A DNA stretch of 12,477 nucleotides, taken from Acidimicrobiia bacterium. Its GTDB lineage: Bacteria; Actinomycetota; Acidimicrobiia; Acidimicrobiales; JACDCH01. Position numbers and translations under genes: made by a program. The stretch is taken from NCBI GenBank assembly GCA_013694495.1, contig JACDCH010000054.1:1-12477 (forward strand), read 5' to 3'. The notes under the pieces were generated by a model, which was not told where the DNA came from, made no database searches, and saw only the letters and a program-made list of their open reading frames with translations. This document shows positions 1 through 5,178 of the stretch, piece by piece (the first letter of the stretch is position 1; each line of letters starts with the position of its first letter).

Positions 1-508
1 GCGCCGGCCCGGGCCGGCGACGGAGCCCAACGACGCGCATCTCGAAGGCCAGGGCCCGCTTCGCCACCTCGATGCCGATGGCGCCGAGCCCGACGAGGCC
101 GAGCGTGCGGCCGGCCAGCTGGCCGAGGCTCACGGTGCCCCACTGGGCCGGCGCCTCGTCGAGCCACACGTCCGGGAGCTGCTTCTCGAAGGCCAGCATC
201 GAGGCGAGCACGAACTCCGAGATGGCGACGGAGCTGGCGCCGCGGGAGCACGTGACCACCACGTCGCCGAGCAGGTCGAGGGGGACGCCGTCGACGCCGG
301 CGCCGAACACGTGCACCCAGCGCACCCCGGTGGCCAGCGCCCGCCGGATCTCGTCCTCGGTGGAGCGCAGGGTCACGAGGATCTCGCCGTCGGAGACGCC
401 GTCCGCGTCGGCGATCGGGACGATCCGCTCGTCGGGCAGCTCGGTCCGCAGCAGCCCCACCACCGTGTCGGTGAGCTCGCCGAGCGACGCGACCAGGGTG
501 CCGTTCAT
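1..508 (-). CDS. D-isomer-specific 2-hydroxyacid dehydrogenase, N-terminal 169 residues (cut by window edge)
   Basis: This family reduces 2-oxoacids or oxidises D-2-hydroxyacids with NAD(P)H in the cytoplasm. Reading the minus strand from the ATG at 508 gives an open frame to the window edge. Residues 1-90 look like the first half of the substrate domain, with GAGVDGVP at about 69-76, the usual 'gaGvD' turn. ISEFV (96-100) matches the conserved segment before the hinge. LGLVGLGAIG (136-145) is the Rossmann NAD-binding loop, with G140, G142 and G145. The catalytic Arg/Glu/His would lie beyond position 1, so they cannot be checked and the substrate is unknown. An upstream in-frame ATG (near 520) is followed at once by a stop, which fixes 508 as the first ATG. 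The gene is divergent from the HNH-like gene, with about 50 nt shared between them. Confidence 0.85.
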   Translation of the reverse strand, partial: MNGTLVASLGELTDTVVGLLRTELPDERIVPIADADGVSDGEILVTLRSTEDEIRRALATGVRWVHVFGAGVDGVPLDLLGDVVVTCSRGASSVAISEFVLASMLAFEKQLPDVWLDEAPAQWGTVSLGQLAGRTLGLVGLGAIGIEVAKRALAFEMRVVGLRRRPGPA

Positions 509-564
509 CGACCGATCATGGCGCGGCGGGGGCGGGGCGTACCGTTGCCCGGAGGATGGGCCGC
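509..564 (+). promoter_or_regulatory. Short divergent intergenic region with a TACCGT -10 element
   Basis: TACCGT at 540-545 reads toward the HNH-like gene. It is the same hexamer that sits in front of several other genes here. GGAGG follows at 551-555. That Shine-Dalgarno core is 9 nt from the ATG at 565 but directly adjacent to the ATG at 556, which favours 565 as the start. If transcription begins about 7 nt after the hexamer (near A553), part of the SD would be missing from the mRNA, so 556 stays possible. On the minus strand CATGAT (520-515) lies 6 nt before the dehydrogenase ATG and is a weaker -10 candidate. No -35 box was recognised on either strand. Confidence 0.5.
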
Positions 565-1002
565 ATGGACGAGGTGGGCGAGCGCGACGGCTGGCGCTGC
601 TGGCTGTGCGACGAGCCGGTCGACCCCTCGATGTCGACCAACGACCCGCGGGGCCCGAGCATCGACGCGGTCATCACCAAGGCCCGGGCCAAGAAGGCCG
701 GGCCGGCCGAGGAGCGCCTGGCCCACGTCGGGTGCAACACGAAGAAGGGCGCCAAGGCCGCGGTCGTGGCCTGGCCCGAGCACCTGTTCGTGGTCGACCC
801 GGCCCCGATCATCGGTGTGGTCGAGCGCCTCACGCGCAAGGGTGGGCGCGAGGTCGTCGCCCGCGTGCCCACCCGGGCCGACGGCGGCGAGGCGGCCACG
901 TGGCTGGTCGACCGCGTCTCGCGCCTCGCCCCCGATCTCGACGTCGTCGCCCGGGTCGATCCCGGCGGCGGGCAGTACCTCCTGGTCCTGGAGACGCGCT
1001 GA
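565..1002 (+). CDS. HNH-endonuclease-like zinc-motif protein lacking the usual catalytic His
   Basis: This 145-residue protein has the zinc frame of HNH nucleases: C12-x2-C15 near the N-terminus and H54-x2-C57-N58 in LAHVGCNTKKG. In active HNH proteins an Asp-His pair starts the first strand of the beta-beta-alpha-metal fold. Here the matching site, in SIDAVITKAR, is D34-A35, so the general-base His is absent. About 80 residues follow with no motif I recognise, containing VVDPAPIIGVVERL and KGGREVVARVPTRADGGEA. I recall actinobacterial relatives with Ser at this site, so the loss may be family-wide and not a local mutation. DNA binding or a purely structural zinc role is as likely as cleavage. 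Start 565 was chosen for SD spacing; 556 would add three residues. SelO follows 26 nt downstream with its own promoter. Confidence 0.75.
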   Translation: MDEVGERDGWRCWLCDEPVDPSMSTNDPRGPSIDAVITKARAKKAGPAEERLAHVGCNTKKGAKAAVVAWPEHLFVVDPAPIIGVVERLTRKGGREVVARVPTRADGGEAATWLVDRVSRLAPDLDVVARVDPGGGQYLLVLETR

Positions 1003-1015
1003 GGCCGGACGTCGA

Positions 1016-1028
1016 TACCGTCCTCCCG
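1016..1028 (+). promoter_or_regulatory. Leaderless-type -10 element of selO
   Basis: TACCGT at 1016-1021 is followed by exactly 7 nt and then the selO ATG at 1029. No Shine-Dalgarno sequence precedes this ATG. The spacing would place the transcription start on or next to the A of the ATG, as in leaderless actinobacterial transcripts. The promoter call rests on repetition of the same arrangement at 2671, 5192 and 7509. Confidence 0.6.
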
Positions 1029-2630
1029 ATGACCCAACTGGACCGGGCCGCCCTGGCTCTCGACCAGCTGCCGTTCGACAACCGCTTCACCGCCCTGCTG
1101 CCGGCCGATCCCGATCCGTCGAACCGTCGGCGCCAGGTGGAGCACGCGGCCTACAGCCGGGCCGCCCCGACGCCGGTGGCCGCACCCCGGACGGTGGCGT
1201 GGTCGCCGGAGGTGGCCGAGCTCCTCGGGCTCGACGAGGCGACGTGCACGTCGGACGACTTCGCCCAGGTGTTCGCCGGCAACCGCATCCCCTCCGGCGC
1301 CGATCCGTTCGCGGCCTGCTACGGCGGCCACCAGTTCGGCAACTGGGCCGGCCAGCTCGGCGACGGGAGGGCCATCGCCCTCGGCGAGGTCGTCGACCGC
1401 GACGGCAGGCACCAGACCTTGCAGCTGAAGGGCGCCGGCCCCACGCCGTACTCGCGGACGGCCGACGGCCGGGCGGTGCTGCGTTCGTCGATCCGCGAGT
1501 TCCTCTGCAGCGAGGCGATGCACCACCTCGGCGTGCCCACCACGCGCGCCCTCTCGCTGGTGGCCACGGGCGAGGCCGTCGTGCGCGACGTCATGTACGA
1601 CGGCAACCCCGAGCCCGAGCCCGGCGCGGTCGTCTGCCGGGTGGCGCCGTCGTTCACCCGCTTCGGCACGTTCCAGCTCCCCGCCTCCCGGGGAGACACC
1701 GACCTGCTGCGCCAGCTCGTCGACGTCACGATCCGCACGGACTTCCCGCACCTCGAGCCGGGCGACACGGCCGCGCTCTTCCGGGAGGTGTGCGAGCGGA
1801 CGGCGGACCTCGTCGTGCACTGGATGCGGGTCGGCTTCGTCCACGGCGTACTCAACACCGACAACCTGTCGATCCTCGGGCTGACGATCGACTACGGGCC
1901 CTACGGTTGGCTCGAGGACTTCGACCCGGGGTGGACCCCGAACACCACCGACGCCGGCACCCGCCGCTACCGCTACGGCCAGCAGCCGCAGGTGGCGCAC
2001 TGGAACCTGCTGCAGCTGGCCAACGCGTTCGCGCCGCTGCTCGACGACCACGAACCGCTGCAGGCGGGGCTCGATGCCTACGGCGAGCGCTACCACGCCG
2101 GGTTCCAGGCCATGTTCGCCGAGCGCCTCGGCTGGGCCTCGTGGCAGGAGGGCGACGACGAGCGCGTGCAGGCCCTCTTCACCGCCCTCCAGAGCACCGA
2201 GGTCGACCAGGTCATCTTCTTCCGCCATCTCGCCCGTGTCCCGGTGGCCGCCGGCGCCGACGACGCTGCCCTGCTGACGCCCCTCGCCGACGCCTGGTAC
2301 GCGCCCGACGACGTGGCCGGCGCGGTGGCCGACGGCTTCGTCGCCTGGCTGCGGTCGTGGGGCGAGCGGGTGCGCGACGGGGGCGTGGCCGACGACGCCG
2401 AGCGGCGGCGGCGCATGGACGCGGTCAACCCCCGCTTCGTCCTGCGGAACTACCTCGCCCAGGAGGCGATCGACTCGGCCGAGGCCGGCGATCCCGGCCT
2501 TGTCCTCGAGCTGCTCGACGTGCTCCGCCACCCCTATGACGACCAGCCCGGCCGGGACCGCTTCGCCGCCCGCCGCCCCGAGTGGGCCCGCCACCGGGTC
2601 GGCTGCTCCATGCTCAGCTGCAGCTCCTGA
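1029..2630 (+). CDS. selO: Protein adenylyltransferase SelO (YdiU/UPF0061 family)
   Basis: SelO is a pseudokinase that binds ATP in flipped orientation and transfers AMP to Ser/Thr/Tyr of proteins linked to redox balance. The 533 residues align along their length with my recollection of E. coli YdiU (478 aa). GGHQFG begins at 99 and GQLGDGR follows it. K134 in LKGAG matches E. coli K107. HGVLNTDN (272-279) supplies D278 and N279, matching D246 and N247. DYGP (288-291) supplies D288, matching D256. The protein ends in Cys-Ser-Ser (C531), the position occupied by selenocysteine in eukaryotic SelO. The E. coli disulfide partner C272 aligns with Pro304 here, while another Cys lies at 526. The frame stays open far upstream, but homology begins at this ATG and the TACCGT element supports it. 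A GNAT gene follows after 53 nt. Confidence 0.95.
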   Translation: MTQLDRAALALDQLPFDNRFTALLPADPDPSNRRRQVEHAAYSRAAPTPVAAPRTVAWSPEVAELLGLDEATCTSDDFAQVFAGNRIPSGADPFAACYGGHQFGNWAGQLGDGRAIALGEVVDRDGRHQTLQLKGAGPTPYSRTADGRAVLRSSIREFLCSEAMHHLGVPTTRALSLVATGEAVVRDVMYDGNPEPEPGAVVCRVAPSFTRFGTFQLPASRGDTDLLRQLVDVTIRTDFPHLEPGDTAALFREVCERTADLVVHWMRVGFVHGVLNTDNLSILGLTIDYGPYGWLEDFDPGWTPNTTDAGTRRYRYGQQPQVAHWNLLQLANAFAPLLDDHEPLQAGLDAYGERYHAGFQAMFAERLGWASWQEGDDERVQALFTALQSTEVDQVIFFRHLARVPVAAGADDAALLTPLADAWYAPDDVAGAVADGFVAWLRSWGERVRDGGVADDAERRRRMDAVNPRFVLRNYLAQEAIDSAEAGDPGLVLELLDVLRHPYDDQPGRDRFAARRPEWARHRVGCSMLSCSS

Positions 2631-2670
2631 CCTGACGGGATCTCGCCGCCGTGCCGTCGCTCGGCGCCCC

Positions 2671-2683
2671 TACCGTCCCCACC
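2671..2683 (+). promoter_or_regulatory. Leaderless-type -10 element of the GNAT gene
   Basis: TACCGT at 2671-2676 is followed by 7 nt and the ATG at 2684, the same layout as at selO. No purine-rich ribosome binding site is present. The gene is therefore likely transcribed on its own, although read-through from selO 53 nt upstream is possible. Confidence 0.6.
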
Positions 2684-3079
2684 ATGGGGATCACCTTCGA
2701 GTGGCGGGGTTCGTTCACCAACGACGAGGTGAACGAGCTGCACGCGGAGGGGTTCGACCACCGGGAGCTCGACGACGACTGGGTCGGCCAGCTCGACCGG
2801 CACAGCCTCGGCTGGGTCTGCGCCCGCGACGGCGACGACCTCGTCGGGTTCGTCAACGTCCCGTGGGACGGCTCGATCCACGCCTTCATCCTCGACACGC
2901 TGGTGTCCGGTGCGGCTCGTCACCGGGGCATCGGCACTGAGCTCGGGGCCGTGGCCGCCTCCGGGGCGCGGTCGGCCGGGTGCGAGTGGCTGCACGTCGA
3001 CTTCGACGAGCACCGGCGCGGCTTCTACTTCGCCCGGTGCGGCTTCGAGCCGACGGACGCGGGCCTCATCGCCCTCTGA
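2684..3079 (+). CDS. GNAT-family N-acetyltransferase
   Basis: GNAT enzymes move an acetyl group from acetyl-CoA to an amine. This 131-residue protein is one compact GNAT domain. After the N-terminal helices, LGWVCARDGDDLVGFVNV (42-59) looks like strands 2-3. R79-H-R-G-I-G-T-E-L is motif A, the pyrophosphate-binding loop (R/Q-x-x-G-x-G/A). WLHVDF (102-107) followed by GFYFARCGFEPTD (113-125) is the usual C-terminal strand and motif-B helix. The substrate cannot be read from the sequence. The start at ATG 2684 is fixed by the motif content and by the promoter immediately upstream. The flanking genes (selO and a flavin-fold protein) do not suggest a target. Confidence 0.9.
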   Translation: MGITFEWRGSFTNDEVNELHAEGFDHRELDDDWVGQLDRHSLGWVCARDGDDLVGFVNVPWDGSIHAFILDTLVSGAARHRGIGTELGAVAASGARSAGCEWLHVDFDEHRRGFYFARCGFEPTDAGLIAL

Positions 3080-3237
3080 GATCCCGGCGCGGGTGCCAGT
3101 GCGCTCGGCGGGGATCGGCGGAGCTCACGCAGGCCGGCCTCGGGGGCCGCGCTGTGCGCAGGTATCGGTCGTCGCCCGGTCGGGCACCGCCGTCGGTCCG
3201 GTGGCCGGCGCCGGCGGGACCGAGGAGGTCGCTGACG
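3080..3237 (+). promoter_or_regulatory. Intergenic region with a strong RBS that sets the start at 3238
   Basis: This 158-nt gap holds a perfect AGGAGG at 3223-3228, 9 nt before the GTG at 3238. That makes 3238 the preferred start of the next gene, although its frame is open further upstream. TATCGG at 3163-3168 is a possible -10 that would give a leader of about 60 nt. Two short GC stems (GATCCC 3081-3086 with GGGATC 3112-3117, and CGGCC/GGCCG around 3134-3148) could form weak hairpins after the GNAT stop. Neither has a T-run. Confidence 0.4.
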
Positions 3238-4131
3238 GTGGAGCTCGACGACTGGGAGGGGCTGCTCGACGCGGCGCCGCAGGTGTATGTCGGGGTGCGC
3301 ACGAAGCGCGGCCCCCACGTCACGCCCGAGCTCTTCGCCACCAGCGGCGGCCGCATCGTGTGCCTGACGGCCGTGTCGACGTTGAAGGCGAAGCGCCTGC
3401 GCACCGACCCGCTGGCGGCGGTGGCGTTCCCCCTGGGCGGCTGCTGGCTCCTCGGCCTCGGGACGGCGGCGGTCGTCGACCCGGCCTCGCCGCTGAGCGC
3501 CCTCCGCGAGCCGGGCGCGGCCACGGCCTCGTCGCTCGGCGTCGCCCGGTTCGTCCGCGACAACGCCAGGGAGCTCGCCGGCGCGGTGGCCGACTACTTC
3601 ACCGGCCGGCTGGGCGGCGCGCTGCCACCCCACCGCGTGGTGCTGGCCATCACGCCGCTCGCCCTGGCGCTCGTCGACGGCGACGGGGGCGTGGTCGAGC
3701 ACGACGGGTGGCTGTCCCTCGAGCACACCCCCGACGACGAGGTCGACGGCGACGCCGACGCCGACGGCGTCGAGCCGCCCGACCTCGACGCCCTCCCCGA
3801 CGACCTGGCGGCGATGGCCCAGCCCGGCGAGGCCGTGCTCGGCTGGTCGAGGTCGGACGGCTCACCGCTGGCGCTCCCGGCGCGGTGGGCGCCCGACGAG
3901 GCCGAGGTCACGGTCACCTCCGAGCTCTTCGACCTGTGCGGCGCCGGGGCCTCGTCGGCCGCGTCGCTGACCTTCGACACGCGGACGGGTCTCGGGCCGT
4001 CAGGCAAGCGGGGCGTCATGCTCCGGGGCGACGGACGGGCCGAGCGCCGGGGGGACGACACCGTCGTCGCCCTCGACGTCGACCGGGTCACCCACTGGGA
4101 CGGCATCGACACCGTCACCGTCACCCTCTGA
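3238..4131 (+). CDS. Pyridoxamine 5'-phosphate oxidase-like (FMN-binding split barrel) protein
   Basis: The first 80 or so residues resemble a split beta-barrel of the PNPOx/flavin-reductase type. VYVGVRTKRGPHVTPELFA is followed by a Gly-Gly hairpin, then LKAKRLRTDPLAAVAF, the usual Arg/Lys-rich segment before the third strand. Members bind FMN, F420 or haem, and many act as reductases on unknown substrates; the cofactor cannot be decided here. The protein has 297 residues, longer than a minimal barrel. An Asp/Gly/Ala-rich acidic stretch (about 165-190) divides the barrel part from a C-terminal beta-rich part (about 190-297). That part could be a second, degenerate half or an unrelated domain. 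The start is GTG 3238, chosen for the AGGAGG 9 nt upstream. The gene ends tail to tail with the remnant membrane gene, 74 nt away. Confidence 0.75.
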   Translation: MELDDWEGLLDAAPQVYVGVRTKRGPHVTPELFATSGGRIVCLTAVSTLKAKRLRTDPLAAVAFPLGGCWLLGLGTAAVVDPASPLSALREPGAATASSLGVARFVRDNARELAGAVADYFTGRLGGALPPHRVVLAITPLALALVDGDGGVVEHDGWLSLEHTPDDEVDGDADADGVEPPDLDALPDDLAAMAQPGEAVLGWSRSDGSPLALPARWAPDEAEVTVTSELFDLCGAGASSAASLTFDTRTGLGPSGKRGVMLRGDGRAERRGDDTVVALDVDRVTHWDGIDTVTVTL

Positions 4132-4205
4132 GGGACCGAAACGACCGAGCGGCGCGAGGACCCACAGCTCGCCGGATCGGAGCGAAGCGAGCGACGGCGA
4201 AACGC

Positions 4206-4418
4206 TCAGAGGCCGGCGAGGACCTCGAGCGTCGCTGCGCTCACCGAGGCCGCCGCCGCGCCCCCGCTCGTGAACGAGTCGCTGAGCCACGAGCGCGACG
4301 GCGTGAAGTGCACGACGACGTAGCCGAGGGCGAGCGAGGACCCGACCGACAGGGCGGCGAGCGGCGCCAGGCGATGCCCGACGAACACGACGGCCACGAT
4401 GCCCACCTCGAGCAGCAA
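4206..4418 (-). CDS. Small membrane protein, probably the 5'-truncated remnant of a longer gene
   Basis: I do not recognise a named family. From a TTG at 4418 the minus strand encodes 70 residues with two hydrophobic stretches (about 1-13 and 17-37). A polar loop, HFTPSRSWLSDSFTSGG, and an Ala-rich C-terminal segment follow. Nearly every codon ends in G or C, as in the real genes nearby, and the polar loop does not look like a chance translation. The start is poor, with a TTG, no SD and no spaced -10. The same frame continues upstream as Thr-Ala-Ala (4427-4419) and would complete a membrane helix that begins before the TTG. Beyond 4427 codon quality collapses, and a head-to-head TetR remnant begins at 4430. 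I infer that the N-terminal part was deleted. It may still be expressed as a short peptide, but this is unlikely. Confidence 0.5.
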   Translation of the reverse strand: MLLEVGIVAVVFVGHRLAPLAALSVGSSLALGYVVVHFTPSRSWLSDSFTSGGAAAASVSAATLEVLAGL

Positions 4419-4429
4419 GGCGGCGGTAG

Positions 4430-4816
4430 GGCTACGCCGGCAGCGGCCTGAAGCAGATCTCCACCGCCAGCGCGGCCCCGTTCGGCTCGCTGTGCCACTT
4501 CTTCCCCGGCGGCAAGGAGGAGCTGGCGGCCGAGACCCTGCGCTGGGGCCGGGCAGGCGTACCTGGAGCTCGTGAGCGCGGTCCTCGGTGCCGCCCCCGA
4601 TGTCGTGACCGCCATGCGCGATGCGTTCGCCGCCGCCGGCGAGACGATGCAGGCCAGCGACTACGCCGACGCCTGCCCGATCGCGACCGTGGCGCTGGAG
4701 GTGGCCAGCACGAACGAACCGCTTCGGGCCGTCACGGCGGAGATCTTCGACAGCTGGCTCGGCGCGCTGCGATGGTACAGCTCGTCGAGGCCGCCCTCGC
4801 TCAGGCTGCGGGGTAG
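4430..4816 (+). pseudogene. Broken TetR/AcrR-family regulator remnant (LmrA/YxaF-like C-terminal domain)
   Basis: The pieces lie in order but in different frames. Piece 1, from 4430, reads GYAGSGLKQISTASAAPFG and then HFFPGGKEELAAETLRWG. This is the end of the TetR helix-turn-helix, with Cys where Tyr is usual before HFF. A TAG at 4427 lies directly upstream, and the start codon, helix 1 and promoter are gone. Piece 2 moves to another frame near 4545-4557. It reads AYLELVSAVLG, then YADACPIATVALEVAS, then EIFDSWLGAL, typical of the LmrA/YxaF-type ligand domain. Piece 3, in the first frame again, is MVQLVEAALAQAAG ending at the TAG 4814-4816. It resembles a final TetR helix, with roughly 50 residues lost before it. 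A GTG at 4572 opens a long frame, but its C-terminal part is a shadow of the VOC gene. No functional regulator can be made. Confidence 0.7.
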
Positions 4817-5178
4817 GTGCGCAGCTCGATCTTGTTGCCGTCCGGGTCGCGGAAGTAGAGGCCCCGCCCGGTCCCCCGCGCCCCGAACAGGTCGGCGGGA
4901 CCCATGTCGATGTCGAAGCGGCCCGACGCTGCGAGCTCGTCGAGGTCGACGCCCTCCACGACGAAGGCGACGTGGTCGACGTTGGTCCCGCTCCGCTCGC
5001 CCTCGAGGACGTCGATGATGAACGTGTCGTTCACCCGCAGCGACACGAACAGCGCCTGCTTCGCCCGCCACTCCTCCAGCCGCTCGGGCTCGATGCCGAG
5101 CTCGTCGCGGTACCAGGCGACCAACCGCTCGGGGTCGGGCGACATCAGGACGATGTGGTCAGGGCTCGTGACGCGCAC
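4801..5178 (-). CDS. VOC-superfamily protein (glyoxalase/dioxygenase fold)
   Basis: The 125-residue protein is a single pair of beta-alpha-beta-beta-beta modules. DHIVLMSPDPERLVAWYRDEL at the N-terminus supplies H8, and NVDHVAFVVEG at 66-76 supplies H69. The C-terminus YFRDPDGNKIELRTYP (108-123) has E118 in the KIEL position. H8, H69 and E118 are the usual metal-ligand positions of VOC enzymes (glyoxalase I, fosfomycin-resistance proteins, extradiol dioxygenases). The reaction cannot be assigned. The GTG start at 5178 lies inside the last codons of the molybdoenzyme gene (20-nt overlap, same strand). A TACGTT element 8 nt upstream suggests it can also be transcribed separately. The 3' end overlaps the TetR remnant tail to tail. 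Confidence 0.85.
   Translation of the reverse strand: MRVTSPDHIVLMSPDPERLVAWYRDELGIEPERLEEWRAKQALFVSLRVNDTFIIDVLEGERSGTNVDHVAFVVEGVDLDELAASGRFDIDMGPADLFGARGTGRGLYFRDPDGNKIELRTYPAA

Noticed and set aside
72..1028. N-terminal extension of the selO frame, or an independent gene on the plus strand
   Set aside because: This stretch lies antisense to the dehydrogenase and out of frame over the HNH-like gene. SelO homology starts only at 1029.
4154..4172. Intrinsic terminator between the converging genes at 4131 and 4206
   Set aside because: GCGAG/CTCGC forms only a 5-bp stem with a 9-nt loop and no T-run. The nearby GAGCGAAGCGAGC is a direct repeat and not a hairpin.
4419..4434. Promoter for the remnant membrane gene (TACCGC at minus 4428-4423)
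   Set aside because: The spacing to the TTG is only 4 nt and the hexamer overlaps in-frame coding sequence, so it is probably chance at the deletion junction.
4572..5018. An independent 148-codon gene starting at GTG 4572
   Set aside because: Its first 65 or so residues are the middle of a TetR domain without a DNA-binding part. The rest is an Arg-rich shadow of the VOC gene.
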